From the NCBI RefSeq assembly GCF_002019795.1, contig NZ_KV917381.1, positions 450,001-514,000 of the forward strand: 64,000 nucleotides of DNA, in the 5' to 3' direction. The first letter of the stretch is position 1. Every line of letters begins with the position of its first letter. Below the pieces are notes generated by a model. It had not been told where the DNA came from, ran no database searches, and saw only the letters and a program-made list of their open reading frames with translations. The stretch is from Bacillus alkalicellulosilyticus. GTDB lineage: Bacteria > Bacillota > Bacilli > Bacillales > Bacillaceae_F. Made by a program: the position numbers and the translations under genes. Below are positions 1 through 9,989 of the stretch, piece after piece.

Positions 1-627
1 GGAATAGTACCAAACTGAACCAAGATAGGTTCCGGATTCAAACATACCCAACTTGGTTGGTTCAAATTGCCCTTTTAAAAAACGAAGGCTATCATAGGAA
101 ATACACTCATCCTGTAATCGGATATCGGTACATGATTGAAAGCTCGTAAATTCAAATGATTCATTACTCTTTTCGCGTCCAGATGATATGATTTCCCCAT
201 ACAATAACGTAGAAGAAGGTTCTAGCTGAATTTTCGTTTGTCCATTATAAATCGAATCTTTATAAGGAATAATTGTTTCTGGAACCCAGTAAAGGGAAGA
301 ATCTTCCGCTAATTTAATATCGGTTACCTGATTGCAAGCTCTACCAAATTCGGAAGGATAAATCTTGGTTGATGACTGTTGAATAAGTCGACCATGGCTG
401 TTGGCTTCTAATTCAATCGACGTCTTGTTGTAATCGCCGGCAACCATTCCACCTGATGTTTCAATTAAGTAAACGGTAGCTCGGTCATCGTGATCTAAAT
501 AAAGGGAACGACTTGCCCGTAGAGGTGGAGTAGCAAAATTGGAGGTAAGCTTTGTTTGCTTACCCCGTTTTGCAAAAGTCAAAGATAGGTTGCCATGCAA
601 CTCATTGACCTTTTTTTTAATGGCCAC
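1..627 (-). CDS. ureD: Urease accessory protein UreD (UreH), partial at left edge
   Basis: Last gene of the urease operon; the C-terminus lies outside the window. UreD is the scaffold of the UreD-UreF-UreG complex that loads nickel into apo-urease. An open frame of 209 codons runs from position 627 to the edge. It reads as a UreD N-terminus, with [12 protein letters not shown] followed further on by [10 protein letters not shown], where the family has its conserved GG-V-GD segment. The likely start is the GTG at 625-627. It overlaps the end of ureG by 11 bases and has GGAGG nine bases upstream inside ureG, so the two are probably translationally coupled. Assignment rests on family motifs plus the order ureG-ureD. 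Confidence 0.9.
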   Translation of the reverse strand, partial: MAIKKKVNELHGNLSLTFAKRGKQTKLTSNFATPPLRASRSLYLDHDDRATVYLIETSGGMVAGDYNKTSIELEANSHGRLIQQSSTKIYPSEFGRACNQVTDIKLAEDSSLYWVPETIIPYKDSIYNGQTKIQLEPSSTLLYGEIISSGREKSNESFEFTSFQSCTDIRLQDECISYDSLRFLKGQFEPTKLGMFESGTYLGSVWYYS

Positions 628-1255
628 CTTTTACAGCCTCCGCTTGATACATATCCTCTAAAAGCATGTGTTTTTTTATCCATTCAATGACTTCTGGAAT
701 ACCTATGTCTTTTTTCTGGTTTGTGAAAATGAAAGGACGACCAGCGCGGGCCTTAGTAGCATCCTCTTTCATGATATCCAAGTCAACTTCCACGTAAGGG
801 GCTAAGTCAATTTTATTGATAACTAGTAAATCTGAACGTGTTACGCCTGGTCCGCCTTTTCGAGGAATATCCTGTCCTTCTGCTACATCAATAACATAGA
901 TGAAACCATCAACAAGCTCTGGGCTAAACGTTGCAGAAAGATTATCTCCGCCACTTTCGATAAAAATAATATCTAAGTCATCAAACCGAGACTTCATTTC
1001 GTCGATCGCTTCAAAATTCATCGAAGCATCTTCTCGAATGGCTGTGTGGGGGCAACCTCCTGTTTCTACTCCTATAATTCGTTCTGGAGGTAGGACACCG
1101 TTCTTTGTAAGAAATTCTGCATCTTCTTTTGTGTAAATATCATTTGTAATGACCCCAAGACTATAATCCTTATGAAGGGCATTTGTTAATCTTTCTGTTA
1201 AGGCTGTCTTTCCTGAACCGACAGGACCTCCGATTCCGATACGAACTGGTTTCAT
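617..1255 (-). CDS. ureG: Urease accessory GTPase UreG
   Basis: SIMIBI-class GTPase that delivers nickel to apo-urease with energy from GTP hydrolysis. The 212-residue product has a P-loop GGPVGSGKT at residues 9-17. The invariant nickel-binding Cys-Pro-His is C68-P69-H70, in [11 protein letters not shown]. The [17 protein letters not shown] segment and the guanine-specificity motif NKID follow. Length matches the family (about 200-210 residues). The ATG start has AGGAGA seven bases upstream. It lies 11 bases after ureF and overlaps ureD, all on one transcript from ureA. Confidence 0.97.
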   Translation of the reverse strand: MKPVRIGIGGPVGSGKTALTERLTNALHKDYSLGVITNDIYTKEDAEFLTKNGVLPPERIIGVETGGCPHTAIREDASMNFEAIDEMKSRFDDLDIIFIESGGDNLSATFSPELVDGFIYVIDVAEGQDIPRKGGPGVTRSDLLVINKIDLAPYVEVDLDIMKEDATKARAGRPFIFTNQKKDIGIPEVIEWIKKHMLLEDMYQAEAVKGGH

Positions 1256-1266
1256 GTTATCATCTC

Positions 1267-1998
1267 CTATGAAATAAATAATCGACTGTATAGCGCTTCG
1301 TGTTCCATCGAAGCTAGTTCTATGCCGATAGAGTTGTTTGCTACATCATCAATGGTTTTCGAGTTTACTAAACTTGTTGCTTCTTCAATAGAAGGAAGTA
1401 ACTCAAAAATGGTCTGAACCCCTTGGTTTTGCCCAAGTGGAATCGCACGAACGGCATTGTGAACAAGACTAGCAGTAGAGGAGTATAAAAACGCTGAGAT
1501 ATATAAGTCCTCGTCTAATTCCATCTCGGCACAATACATTCCGTAGATAATTGCATAATGACTTTGTTTACAAGATTCCTTCCACTCGGTGAAGAATGGA
1601 GAATCAACAAGAGGGAGGACGGTTTGTAAAAACTGCCTACCCATCTTTAAGCTGCCTTCTCGAGATTCATACGCAATTTTCATCCCATGACAAAGCTGGT
1701 TAAGTTCAAGTAATGCTTTCAAATCTTTTTCTTTAGCATAGAGATAAGCTTGTTTAACAAAAAGAGCGTCCCCACTAACGAGACTTGAGAAAAGATACGT
1801 TTGGCAATACTCAGCCAATGTTGCTTTATCTCGAACGATCCCTTTTTGAATATACGTTTCCATTCCAAATGAGTGGGTATAAGCACCGATAGGAAAAGCA
1901 GAATCGTGAATTTGTAGCAAATGCAATTTTTTGAAATTAGTGGTGGTGGTGTCCCTTGTATTTAAATGGAGTTTCAAATCTGGTTTCTGTTTTTTCAT
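1267..1998 (-). CDS. ureF: Urease accessory protein UreF
   Basis: All-helical accessory protein that couples UreG to UreD during nickel loading. The family segment [18 protein letters not shown] begins near residue 31. The conserved C-terminal region [19 protein letters not shown] is present. The annotated ATG gives 243 residues and a 62-base overlap with ureE. This is longer than usual (about 225-230), so translation may begin at the in-frame TTG of KKLHLLQ. The upstream ATG has a weak AGAGGTAGG before it and the TTG has none I can see, so I keep the ATG. The overlap suggests coupling with ureE. Confidence 0.93.
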   Translation of the reverse strand: MKKQKPDLKLHLNTRDTTTTNFKKLHLLQIHDSAFPIGAYTHSFGMETYIQKGIVRDKATLAEYCQTYLFSSLVSGDALFVKQAYLYAKEKDLKALLELNQLCHGMKIAYESREGSLKMGRQFLQTVLPLVDSPFFTEWKESCKQSHYAIIYGMYCAEMELDEDLYISAFLYSSTASLVHNAVRAIPLGQNQGVQTIFELLPSIEEATSLVNSKTIDDVANNSIGIELASMEHEALYSRLFIS

Positions 1999-2383
1999 AA
2001 GCGATACCTACCTCTTTAAATAGCGGTTCTAATGTAGCATCGAACCTCACCGTTATCGTTTCATCTGTAATTAAGCATGGCGTATGTCGATTTCCAAGCT
2101 CAAACGCCATTTTTCCCATTTCTCTCATAGACTTTGGGGTAGCAACGAAAGCAGGTTCTTTTATCGTGCGAACCGCAATTGTCACGTCGCCTTCTTGATA
2201 TAGAATAGAACCGACTTCAAGAGATTGATTGTCTTCAAGAGCAAGAGCAATTTCTCGACCTTTGTCCGTGTTTTTACGTAAAATGCGCTTGTTTAATTCC
2301 TCCCAATCCAGCTCAAGCCATTCAATCGTTTCCTCGTTAACCGCGGAGTCTTTTACATTTCCTATAAGTTTGTGAATTAACAT
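1937..2383 (-). CDS. ureE: Urease nickel metallochaperone UreE
   Basis: Cytosolic nickel chaperone that donates Ni to UreG. 148 residues: an N-terminal peptide-binding domain (about 1-75) and a C-terminal metal-binding domain. The latter holds the conserved interface histidine H100 in GNRHTPCLI. The protein ends in a short His tail, HHHH at 145-148, a modest version of the His-rich tails seen in Klebsiella UreE. The start lies 12 bases after ureC; the last 62 bases overlap ureF. Confidence 0.95.
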   Translation of the reverse strand: MLIHKLIGNVKDSAVNEETIEWLELDWEELNKRILRKNTDKGREIALALEDNQSLEVGSILYQEGDVTIAVRTIKEPAFVATPKSMREMGKMAFELGNRHTPCLITDETITVRFDATLEPLFKEVGIAYEKTETRFETPFKYKGHHHH

Positions 2384-2395
2384 GTGTGTTTCCCC

Positions 2396-4111
2396 CTAAA
2401 ATAAAAAGTAACGCTGGGCCATTGAAACAGTTTCAAACGGCTCGCACTCAATTCGTTTTCCATCTACTCTTACTTCATATGTTTCTGGATTGATGTCTAT
2501 CGTTGGTGTCTCGCTATTCCATTTCATATCTTTTTTGCCGATGTTACGGCAGTTTTTAACGACACCAATCATTTTCTGTAATCCTAGTTTTTCATGAACT
2601 TTATCTTCAAAAGCAGATTGAGATAAAAATGTCATCGACGTTGAATATTTTGCTTTGCCTAAGCTTCCAAACATCGGTCGTTGAAACACCGGCTGTGGCG
2701 TTGGGATCGATGCGTTCGGGTCGCCCATTTGTGAATATGCGATAAGGCCACCTTTAAGAATGAGCTCTGGTTTTACTCCGAAAAAGGCAGGGTCCCATAA
2801 GACAAGGTCAGCAAGCTTTCCTACTTCAACAGATCCAATTTCATGACTGACTCCATGAGCAATTGCAGGGTTAATGGTATATTTGGCGATATAGCGTTTA
2901 ATTCTCGTATTATCGTTTTGATTGGCTTCGTCTTCCTTTAAAAAGCCAAACTGCTTTTTCATTTTGTCGGCGGTTTGCCATGTTCGAATCAGTACTTCTC
3001 CTACACGCCCCATCGCTTGAGAGTCGGAGGAGATAATACTAATAGCTCCCATATCATGTAAAATATCTTCAGCAGCAATCGTCTCTGGTCGAATCCGAGA
3101 GTCCGCAAAAGCCACATCTTCCGGAACGTTTGGATCAAGATGATGACAAACCATAAGCATATCTAAATGCTCATCTATTGTGTTTACGGTAAATGGGCGT
3201 GTCGGATTTGTTGATGAAGGGAGGACGTTTGGATAGCCAGCAATCTTCATTATATCTGGAGCGTGTCCGCCGCCAGCCCCTTCTGTATGATATGTATGGA
3301 TGACTCTGTCTTTAATCGCAGCAATCGTATCTTCAACAAATCCAGCTTCATTTAATGTGTCCGTATGAATGGCAACTTGAACATCAAGCTCATCGGCTGC
3401 AGTCAAGCAAGCATCAATCGAAGCAGGAGTTGTTCCCCAATCCTCATGAAGCTTTAAGCCGATAACTCCAGCTTTGACTTGTTCTACTAATGGTCCAGTC
3501 GAAGCTGCGTTTCCTTTTCCTAAAAAACCAATATTCATAGGAAACTCCTCAGCGGCTTCAAGCATCCGGTGAATATTCCATTCCCCAGGCGTACATGTTG
3601 TCGCTTTCGATCCGGTGGCTGGTCCTGTTCCGCCACCAATCATTGTAGTTAATCCGGAAGCAATCGCCACCTCAATTTGTTGGGGTGCAATGAAATGGAT
3701 GTGAGCATCTATCCCTCCTGCTGTAATAATGTGACCTTCCGCAGCGATTGCTTCTGTGCTTGCGCCGACAATCATATTGTCATCAACACCATCCATCACA
3801 TCTGGATTTCCACCTTTTCCAATACCGACAATTCGACCTTCTTTTATGCCAATATCAGCTTTGTAAATGCCGGTATAGTCGACGATTGTTGCATTGGTTA
3901 TGATAAGGTCAAGAACACCTTCATCTCGAGTATGTACACCACTTTGTCCCATGCCATCACGTAATACTTTTCCGCCACCAAACTTACATTCGTCACCGTA
4001 TACGGTATAATCTTTTTCAACTTCTAACCAAAGGTCAGTATCCGCCAAGCGAACTTGATCTCCTGTTGTTGGGCCAAACAAGTTTGCGTATTGTTTTCTA
4101 GTGAGCTTCAT
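2396..4111 (-). CDS. ureC: Urease alpha (catalytic) subunit UreC
   Basis: Hydrolyses urea to ammonia and carbamate at a dinuclear nickel site. The 571-residue chain has every active-site residue in place: H137 and H139 (GIDAHIHF), the carbamylated lysine K220 (GLKLHEDWG), H249 (AIHTDTLNE), H275 ([13 protein letters not shown]), the flap histidine region VCHHLD (323-324) and D363 ([12 protein letters not shown]). Length is typical (about 570). The stop codon of ureB directly abuts this ATG, as in most urABC operons. Nothing in the sequence suggests loss of function. Confidence 0.98.
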   Translation of the reverse strand: MKLTRKQYANLFGPTTGDQVRLADTDLWLEVEKDYTVYGDECKFGGGKVLRDGMGQSGVHTRDEGVLDLIITNATIVDYTGIYKADIGIKEGRIVGIGKGGNPDVMDGVDDNMIVGASTEAIAAEGHIITAGGIDAHIHFIAPQQIEVAIASGLTTMIGGGTGPATGSKATTCTPGEWNIHRMLEAAEEFPMNIGFLGKGNAASTGPLVEQVKAGVIGLKLHEDWGTTPASIDACLTAADELDVQVAIHTDTLNEAGFVEDTIAAIKDRVIHTYHTEGAGGGHAPDIMKIAGYPNVLPSSTNPTRPFTVNTIDEHLDMLMVCHHLDPNVPEDVAFADSRIRPETIAAEDILHDMGAISIISSDSQAMGRVGEVLIRTWQTADKMKKQFGFLKEDEANQNDNTRIKRYIAKYTINPAIAHGVSHEIGSVEVGKLADLVLWDPAFFGVKPELILKGGLIAYSQMGDPNASIPTPQPVFQRPMFGSLGKAKYSTSMTFLSQSAFEDKVHEKLGLQKMIGVVKNCRNIGKKDMKWNSETPTIDINPETYEVRVDGKRIECEPFETVSMAQRYFLF

Positions 4112-4474
4112 CTACTTGTCGCCTCCTTTAAAGCCTAAGCGATTGATATTGTCGACGAGTTTCTTCTTATCTATTGGTCCTTCTGTTAACGCATTAAGTC
4201 CGAATATCCTTTTATTCCCGCCGATTTCAACAAGTTCTACTTCTTTTTCCTCGCCAGGTTCAAATCGGACAGCCGTTCCAGCAGGGATATTCAGTCGCAT
4301 TCCAGCGGCTTCACCTCGTGGGAAGGAGAGAAAGCGATTGACTTCAGGAAAATGATAATGAGAACCAACTTGAATTGGTCGGTCTCCGGTATTAGCTACC
4401 TTGACTTTCAGTGTTCGTCTTCCTTTATTTAATTCGATTTCACCTTTTGCGGTGCGAATTTCTCCGGGGATCAT
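4112..4474 (-). CDS. ureB: Urease beta subunit UreB
   Basis: Structural subunit of the (UreABC)3 urease. The 120 residues start MIPGEI and carry the family signature [19 protein letters not shown], followed by [16 protein letters not shown]. It lies between ureA (14 bases) and ureC (no gap), so the three structural genes are surely co-transcribed. Confidence 0.97.
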   Translation of the reverse strand: MIPGEIRTAKGEIELNKGRRTLKVKVANTGDRPIQVGSHYHFPEVNRFLSFPRGEAAGMRLNIPAGTAVRFEPGEEKEVELVEIGGNKRIFGLNALTEGPIDKKKLVDNINRLGFKGGDK

Positions 4475-4488
4475 AAGGCGCCTCCTTA

Positions 4489-4791
4489 TTATTGAATTGG
4501 ATTATGAATGGTAACGAGCTTTACGCCGTCTGGGAAAGTAGCTTCTACTTGAATGTCATGCAACATATCAGGAACACCTTCCATCACATCATCAGCTGTT
4601 AATACATGTTGTCCTTCACTCATTAACGTAGCTACAGTTTTTCCTTCGCGGGCACCTTCTAAAACAAAACAACTTAAAATCGCGGCTGCTTCTGGGTAAT
4701 TTAGTTTTAATCCTCGTTCCTTTCGAGATTTTGCTAATTCACCTGCCATATAAATGAAAAGTTTTTCGCGTTCCACTGGGCTTAGTTTCAT
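4489..4791 (-). CDS. ureA: Urease gamma subunit UreA
   Basis: First gene of the urease operon and smallest structural subunit, 100 residues as usual. It begins [16 protein letters not shown] and contains [10 protein letters not shown] and the conserved C-terminal [18 protein letters not shown]. The promoter and TnrA/GlnR box described at 4860-4911 lie upstream. Confidence 0.97.
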   Translation of the reverse strand: MKLSPVEREKLFIYMAGELAKSRKERGLKLNYPEAAAILSCFVLEGAREGKTVATLMSEGQHVLTADDVMEGVPDMLHDIQVEATFPDGVKLVTIHNPIQ

Positions 4792-4859
4792 TCTTTTTCA
4801 CCTACCTTACATTCGATGTGAGCTTTTTGGTATATTTTTCTCTATTAGAACTAGTTCAA

Positions 4860-4888
4860 ATAGTAAATAGAGAAGAAAGCCATTGCAA
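4860..4888 (-). promoter_or_regulatory. Predicted sigma-A promoter of the urease operon
   Basis: On the minus strand, TTGCAA (4888-4883) is followed after 17 bases by TACTAT (4865-4860). Each matches four of six consensus bases. The deduced start site is near 4853, about 60 bases before ureA. The weak hexamers fit a promoter that needs an activator. Confidence 0.55.
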
Positions 4889-4894
4889 TGACCT

Positions 4895-4911
4895 TGTCAG
4901 GTTTCCTAACA
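4895..4911. promoter_or_regulatory. TnrA/GlnR box 1 (urease side)
   Basis: TGTCA-N7-TAACA is an exact match to the known TnrA/GlnR consensus TGTNAN7TNACA. The symmetry extends outwards to CCTTGT/ACAAGG. The centre (4903) is about 50 bases upstream of the predicted urease start site, the position from which TnrA activates its targets. Confidence 0.75.
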
Positions 4912-5026
4912 AGGTATTTAGTGTGAGATTTTTCCAATACTTTACTATCTTGTCCAAAAAGTTTAGGAGATATTCCAGGTGTTTGGAAGATACATAGGAA
5001 GGTTTTAAGTAGTCTGAAAATAACCA

Positions 5027-5043
5027 TGTTAACTTTTCTAACA
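5027..5043. promoter_or_regulatory. TnrA/GlnR box 2 (urt side)
   Basis: TGTTA-N7-TAACA is an exact match to TGTNAN7TNACA and lies inside a perfect 9-bp inverted repeat (ACCATGTTA at 5023-5031, TAACATGGT at 5039-5047). The centre (5035) is about 50 bases upstream of the urt start site deduced from the promoter at 5051-5078. Confidence 0.75.
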
Positions 5044-5050
5044 TGGTAGG

Positions 5051-5078
5051 TGAACAATGTTACATCCGGTGTTAAAGT
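5051..5078 (+). promoter_or_regulatory. Predicted sigma-A promoter of urtABCDE
   Basis: TGAACA (5051-5056), a 16-base spacer and TAAAGT (5073-5078), each four of six to consensus. This puts the start site near 5085, about 43 bases before urtA. Weak hexamers plus an upstream TnrA-type box suggest nitrogen-limited activation. Confidence 0.5.
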
Positions 5079-5127
5079 AAAAATTGTAAAAGAAACGATA
5101 CATACAAATAAGGGGAGGAACAACACA

Positions 5128-6414
5128 ATGAAAAGGATAGGAAGAGCAAAACAAAAAGTAGCTTCATTGTTAACGGTTGGATTAACTGCACTGTTATTAA
5201 CAGCTTGTGGTGCAGGTGAGGAAACGACAGGGGGAACTGACACACCTGAGGGAGCACCTGAACCTGGTGAAGAAGTCGAAGTAGGCGAAGACGAAATTGC
5301 GGTTGGAATTTTACATTCATTAAGTGGAACGATGGCCATGAGTGAAACGTCTTTACGCGATGCTGAGTTATTAGCCATCGAAGAAATAAATGCAGCTGGT
5401 GGGGTTTTAGGAAAGCAGCTTGTTCCGATTATCGAGGACGGAGCATCAGATTGGCCTACATTCTCCGAGCGTGCAGGAAAGCTGCTTCAACAAGATGAAG
5501 TAGCGGTTGTATTTGGAGGATGGACATCTGCAAGTCGTAAAGCAATGTTACCAGTATTTGAAGAGCACAATGGATTACTTTACTACCCCGTACAATATGA
5601 AGGAATGGAAGCTTCGCCAAACATTTTTTATGCAGGGGCTGCTCCAAACCAACAAATCGTACCTGCAGTTGATTGGTTATTAGAGAACAAAGGAACAGAG
5701 TTTTTCTTACTAGGTTCTGACTATGTTTTCCCAAGACTAGCAAACCAAATCATTAAAGCACAATTAGATGCAAACGGTGGGACATTAGTAGATGAGCAGT
5801 ACACTCCACTTGGACACACAGACTATAACACTATCATTTCAAGAATTCGTGAGTCTGGACCGCAAGTTATTTTCAACACATTAAATGGTGATAGTAACGT
5901 AGCATTCTTCAAGCAATTAGCAGATGCAGGCATTACAGCTGATGATGTAACGATTTTATCTGTTAGTGTCGCAGAAGAAGAAATTCGTGGAATTGGTGCT
6001 GACGTTCTAGAAGGACATTATGCAAGCTGGAACTACTACCAAACAACAGATACACCTGAAAATGCTGAGTTTGTAGCAAACTATAAAGCGAAATTTGGTG
6101 ACAACCGTGTAACAGGTGACCCGATTGAAGCAGCATACCTAATGGTTTATATGTGGGCCCAAGCTGTTGAAAAAGCAGGAACGACAGATGTAGATGCAGT
6201 AAGAGCTGCAGCTCCTGGTTTAGAGTTTGACGCTCCAGGTGGAAAAGTTATCTTTGATGGTGACAACCAACATATTTGGAAAACGGTTCGTATCGGTGAA
6301 GTTCAAGCTGATGGTCAATTTAAAGAAGTATGGAATTCAGGAGAGCCTATTAAACCAGACCCATTCTTAGAAGGATATGACTGGGCTAGTGGAATTAGTG
6401 GTTCTGTTCAATAA
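5128..6414 (+). CDS. urtA: Urea ABC transporter substrate-binding lipoprotein UrtA
   Basis: Extracytoplasmic urea receptor of the high-affinity UrtABCDE importer. The start is the ATG at 5128, preceded by GGGGAGG, giving 428 residues. The open frame extends upstream but has no ribosome site. An N-terminal signal ends in a lipobox (LLLTAC, lipidated C27), followed by an acidic linker. The mature part is a type I periplasmic-binding fold opening with [15 protein letters not shown]. The tail [12 protein letters not shown] is typical of UrtA. It heads the transporter operon, and the neighbouring urease operon supports urea as the ligand. Confidence 0.95.
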   Translation: MKRIGRAKQKVASLLTVGLTALLLTACGAGEETTGGTDTPEGAPEPGEEVEVGEDEIAVGILHSLSGTMAMSETSLRDAELLAIEEINAAGGVLGKQLVPIIEDGASDWPTFSERAGKLLQQDEVAVVFGGWTSASRKAMLPVFEEHNGLLYYPVQYEGMEASPNIFYAGAAPNQQIVPAVDWLLENKGTEFFLLGSDYVFPRLANQIIKAQLDANGGTLVDEQYTPLGHTDYNTIISRIRESGPQVIFNTLNGDSNVAFFKQLADAGITADDVTILSVSVAEEEIRGIGADVLEGHYASWNYYQTTDTPENAEFVANYKAKFGDNRVTGDPIEAAYLMVYMWAQAVEKAGTTDVDAVRAAAPGLEFDAPGGKVIFDGDNQHIWKTVRIGEVQADGQFKEVWNSGEPIKPDPFLEGYDWASGISGSVQ

Positions 6415-6437
6415 GTAAGATAAAACAAGAAAAAAGT

Positions 6438-6478
6438 GAGTGGATGTCTGGGGAGACGTCCACTCCACTACTTAGTGG
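6438..6478 (+). promoter_or_regulatory. Hairpin pair between urtA and urtB
   Basis: A 12-bp stem with one G-T pair (GAGTGGATGTCT 6438-6449, partner 6454-6465) closes a GGGG loop. It is followed at once by a second stem, CCACTA/TAGTGG (6465-6470, 6473-6478). There is no T-run. Such hairpins after the binding-protein gene often protect the upstream mRNA or weaken read-through, so that UrtA is made in excess. That role is inferred. Confidence 0.5.
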
Positions 6479-6495
6479 AAGAGGATGTGTACAGT

Positions 6496-7398
6496 ATGGG
6501 AGGTATAATGGTTCAAGTTTTCAATGGAGTTAGCTTAGGTTCCATTTTACTGTTAATTGCTTTGGGGTTAGCAATAACATTTGGATTAATGAAAGTAATT
6601 AATATGGCTCATGGGGAGCTTATCATGATAGGAGCCTATGCCACGTATGTGATGCAATTGGTTTTTAAAGATTTTTTACCAGAAAATTTATTTAATTGGT
6701 ATTTCGTGTTAGCTATACCGTTTGCTTTCTTAGTGGCAGCATTAATCGGGATGTTATTGGAATATACGGTCATCCGTCATTTATATGGTCGTCCGTTAGA
6801 TAGTTTACTTGCCACGTTTGGAGTAGGCTTGATTTTACAACAAACCGCTCGGACGATTTTTGGGGCACCAAATGTTGGTGTGGAAGCTCCTTCGTTCTTA
6901 CGTGGTGGAATGGAAGTGTTTGGAGTGACACTTCCGATTACAAGGATTTTTATCATTATTTTAGTAGCCGCTTGTTTCCTCTTACTCTATTACTTCCTAT
7001 ACCGTACAACGAACGGTAGAAGAATAAGAGCAGTTATGCAAAATCGAAACATGGCTACGTGTGTAGGGATTTCTGCTCGTAAAGTGGATGCCACAACTTT
7101 TGCAATTGGTGCTGGGTTTGCTGGTGTTGCGGGTGCCGCATTAACGCTAATTGGCCCGATTGGTCCTACGATTGGGATGTACTACATAGTCGATGCCTTT
7201 ATGGTCGTTGTTGTTGGTGGAGTAGGGATGTTAGCTGGAACCGTGGTGGGAGCCTTAGGAATTGGAATGTTTAATACCGTTTTTGAGTACTGGACAGATG
7301 CCTCAATGGGTAAAGTTCTTGTCTTTGTTCTCATTATTTTATTCCTACAATGGCGTCCATCTGGGCTGTTCTCGTTACAGTCTCGTTCACTTGACTAA
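6496..7398 (+). CDS. urtB: Urea ABC transporter permease UrtB
   Basis: Membrane subunit of the urea importer (LivH-type permease), about 300 residues and mostly hydrophobic. Family segments are [24 protein letters not shown] near the N-terminus and [14 protein letters not shown]. The start is not certain. ATG 6496 has AGAGGA about ten bases upstream, while ATG 6508 has GGGAGG only four bases away. The open frame upstream runs through the hairpin and is not protein-like. Confidence 0.94.
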   Translation: MGGIMVQVFNGVSLGSILLLIALGLAITFGLMKVINMAHGELIMIGAYATYVMQLVFKDFLPENLFNWYFVLAIPFAFLVAALIGMLLEYTVIRHLYGRPLDSLLATFGVGLILQQTARTIFGAPNVGVEAPSFLRGGMEVFGVTLPITRIFIIILVAACFLLLYYFLYRTTNGRRIRAVMQNRNMATCVGISARKVDATTFAIGAGFAGVAGAALTLIGPIGPTIGMYYIVDAFMVVVVGGVGMLAGTVVGALGIGMFNTVFEYWTDASMGKVLVFVLIILFLQWRPSGLFSLQSRSLD

Positions 7399-7427
7399 AA
7401 CAACTTTTTATAAAGGAGAGTATGACT

Positions 7428-8516
7428 ATGCAATCTATATTATTTAAATATCTGCTAGACCGGAAATGGTTGTTTCTAGCAGTAATTATCCTATTACTAC
7501 TTTGTCCGTTATTTTTATCGGATTTTCGTTTGAATTTATTAGGTCGATTCATCGCATTTGCGATTTTAGTCATTGGTTTAGATTTACTTTGGGGATATAC
7601 TGGCGTTCTTAGCTTAGGTCACGGGATATTCTTTGGAATTGGTGCTTACATTATGGCGATGTACTTAAAAATAGAAGCATCTGCTGGCAGTGTTCCTGAC
7701 TTTATGATGTGGAATGGGATTACTGAATTGCCTTGGTTTTGGGCGATTTTCTCGAATCCAATATTGACGATTATCATGGCTATTATCATACCGATGTTTA
7801 TTGCGACAATCCTTGGGGTTGTAACCTTCCGAAACCGAATCAAAGATGTGTATTTTACAATCTTAACGCAAGCGATGGTTATCGTAACGGTTACTTTAAT
7901 AGTAAGTAAGCAAGAATTCACAGGTGGAACGAATGGATTAACTGGATTCTCAACGATTTTTGGTTTTCCACTAGGAGCAGCTTCGACTCAAAAAGTGATT
8001 TATTTCATTTCGATTGCCTGCCTAGTGATAACTTTTATTCTATGTACAAAACTTGTAGCAAGTCGATTTGGTAAAGCGTTAATTGCGATTCGTGATGGGG
8101 AAAACCGCCTTCGTTTTTCAGGATATGATACTTCGATGTTCAAAGTCTTTGTCTTTACTATTTCAGCAGGGATTGCTGGTTTAGCAGGAATGTTGTTTGT
8201 ATTACAAGTTGGAATCATTTCTCCAACGATGATTGGAATCGTACCTTCGATTGAAATGATCTTATGGGTTGCAATTGGTGGAAGAGGGACGTTAATTGGA
8301 CCAGTCATCGGGGCTATCTTAACGAACTTAGCAAAAACGTTCTTTAGTGAATCGTATCCAGATGCGTGGTTATATTTCGTAGGAACAGTGTTTGTTGTAG
8401 TTGTGTTGTTCTTGCCAGGTGGATTAATGAGTTTATTCAAGAAAATAAAAATGAAGTTTAGTGGAAAGAAAGGGGAAAGTGTAAATGAAAACGAATCAAA
8501 CAATCCTGCAGTGTGA
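7428..8516 (+). CDS. urtC: Urea ABC transporter permease UrtC
   Basis: Second membrane subunit (LivM-type), about 362 residues. It carries GLDLLWGYTGVLSLGHGIFFGIGAY and the conserved FTISAGIAGLAGMLFV segment. ATG 7428 is preferred because AGGAG lies nine bases upstream. The in-frame ATG at 7422 would leave only three. Its last 32 bases overlap urtD, so translation is probably coupled. Confidence 0.94.
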   Translation: MQSILFKYLLDRKWLFLAVIILLLLCPLFLSDFRLNLLGRFIAFAILVIGLDLLWGYTGVLSLGHGIFFGIGAYIMAMYLKIEASAGSVPDFMMWNGITELPWFWAIFSNPILTIIMAIIIPMFIATILGVVTFRNRIKDVYFTILTQAMVIVTVTLIVSKQEFTGGTNGLTGFSTIFGFPLGAASTQKVIYFISIACLVITFILCTKLVASRFGKALIAIRDGENRLRFSGYDTSMFKVFVFTISAGIAGLAGMLFVLQVGIISPTMIGIVPSIEMILWVAIGGRGTLIGPVIGAILTNLAKTFFSESYPDAWLYFVGTVFVVVVLFLPGGLMSLFKKIKMKFSGKKGESVNENESNNPAV

Positions 8517-9267
8517 AAATATTTCAGTGAATTTTGGTGGCTTTTATGCGATGACCAATTTCTCATTTGAGATTGGTTATGGAGAATTACACTTTTTAAT
8601 TGGACCGAATGGAGCGGGGAAAACAACCTTTTTAGATGTGTTATGTGGGAAGACCAAAAATAGCAAAGGTACAGTCCTTTTTAAAGGCGAACATGATTTA
8701 TCAAAACTTAAAGAATTTGAAATTGTTCGTAAAGGAATTGGTCGTAAATTTCAAGCGCCATCTGTTTTTCCTCATTTAACAGTCTATGAAAATCTAGAAC
8801 TTGCAAGAAAGCAAGACAAAAGTTTATGGGGCATTTTACGAGCTAAAACAAGTCCTGAACAAGAGCAAGAAATTACAGAACAATTAGAGTTAATTGGGTT
8901 GGAGGAACATCGTCATACGGAAGCGAGCATTTTATCTCATGGACAGAAACAATGGTTAGAAATCGGTATGGTAATGATGCAAAAGCCAGATTTGTTATTA
9001 CTCGATGAACCAATTGCTGGCATGACAGAAGAGGAAGAAGAAAAAACCGGTGAACTTCTTTTAAAATTAAAAGAACGATGTTCAATCATCGTAGTTGAGC
9101 ACGATATGGAATTTGTTCGCAAATATGCAGAAAAAGTAACGGTCATGCATGAAGGAAGCCTTTTATGTGACGGCGCAATGGAAGAAGTTCAAACGAATGA
9201 ACGAGTAATGGAAGTGTATCTAGGCAGAAAAGGTGATGAGGCGCGTGTTGCAATTACAACAGCTTGA
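8485..9267 (+). CDS. urtD: Urea ABC transporter ATP-binding protein UrtD
   Basis: Cytoplasmic ATPase of the importer (LivG-type), 260 residues. Walker A GPNGAGKT is at 40-47. The signature is LSHGQKQ (150-156), a variant of LSGGQ usual in UrtD. Walker B LLLDEP is near 171-176 and the H-loop histidine is H206. AAAGGGG lies upstream of the ATG inside urtC. It pairs with UrtE. Confidence 0.95.
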   Translation: MKTNQTILQCENISVNFGGFYAMTNFSFEIGYGELHFLIGPNGAGKTTFLDVLCGKTKNSKGTVLFKGEHDLSKLKEFEIVRKGIGRKFQAPSVFPHLTVYENLELARKQDKSLWGILRAKTSPEQEQEITEQLELIGLEEHRHTEASILSHGQKQWLEIGMVMMQKPDLLLLDEPIAGMTEEEEEKTGELLLKLKERCSIIVVEHDMEFVRKYAEKVTVMHEGSLLCDGAMEEVQTNERVMEVYLGRKGDEARVAITTA

Positions 9268-9937
9268 AGTAGCATATGATGAAAGCACGGTTATTCGTGA
9301 CATCTCACTAAAAGTGAAACCAGGGCAAGTCGTCTGTCTCATGGGTCGCAATGGCGTAGGTAAAACCACGTTGCTAAAAGCCATTATGGGATTACTATCT
9401 CCGAAAAATGGTTCGATTTCCTATGAAGGTGAAGACATTACAAAGAAAAATCCAACCTATCGTTCTCGAAAAGGAATTGGATATGTACCACAAGGACGAG
9501 AGATTTTTCCAATGCTCTCAGTTTATGAAAATATATTAATTGGGTTAGAGGCAACAGGTGGAAAAATCAAAGAAATCGATGAAACGATTTATAGTTACTT
9601 TCCCATCCTAAAAGAAATGGCACACCGTCGCGGCGGAGATTTAAGTGGAGGACAGCAGCAACAGCTAGCGATTGCTAGAGCACTTGTCGCGAAGCCAGCT
9701 TGTATCTTATTAGATGAACCAACCGAAGGCATTCAACCGAATATCGTAAGTGACATCCAAAACGTAATCCGTGAAATCAAAGAAAAGAATGACAACACGT
9801 CAATCCTTCTAGTAGAGCAAAGCTTTGACTTTGCAAAAAGCGTAGCCGATTACTTCTATATCGTAGACAAAGGAAGAATTGTTTACGAAGGCGAAGAGCT
9901 AGTTGAATCAGAAGTCGGACGATTCTTGAGTGTATAA
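9245..9937 (+). CDS. urtE: Urea ABC transporter ATP-binding protein UrtE
   Basis: Second ATPase of the importer (LivF-type), about 230 residues. It has Walker A GRNGVGKT, signature LSGGQQQQLAIARAL and Walker B ILLDEPTEGIQP. Several starts are in frame. GTG 9245 gives MLQLQQLEVAYDE, the usual UrtE N-terminus, and has AAGGTG nine bases upstream. GTG 9233 and ATG 9236 are too close to that site. It overlaps urtD by 23 bases and is followed by a terminator, ending the operon. Confidence 0.94.
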   Translation: MLQLQQLEVAYDESTVIRDISLKVKPGQVVCLMGRNGVGKTTLLKAIMGLLSPKNGSISYEGEDITKKNPTYRSRKGIGYVPQGREIFPMLSVYENILIGLEATGGKIKEIDETIYSYFPILKEMAHRRGGDLSGGQQQQLAIARALVAKPACILLDEPTEGIQPNIVSDIQNVIREIKEKNDNTSILLVEQSFDFAKSVADYFYIVDKGRIVYEGEELVESEVGRFLSV

Positions 9938-9950
9938 CTAAACCCTAAAG

Positions 9951-9980
9951 AACCAGCCTTTTTGAAGAGGCTGGTCTTTG
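9951..9980 (+). terminator. Terminator after urtE
   Basis: ACCAGCC and GGCTGGT form a 7-bp stem around a 10-base loop, followed by a T-rich stretch about 14 bases after the urtE stop. Confidence 0.75.
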
Positions 9981-9989
9981 CTGTTTTTC

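Noticed and set aside
5050-5127. Longer UrtA start at 5050
   Set aside because: It would translate the promoter region and TnrA box flank; the ATG at 5128 has a strong ribosome site and starts a clean lipoprotein signal.
8000-8626. Long minus-strand frame opposite urtC/urtD
   Set aside because: Shadow of the well-supported urtC frame; composition is that of an antisense reading, no ribosome site.
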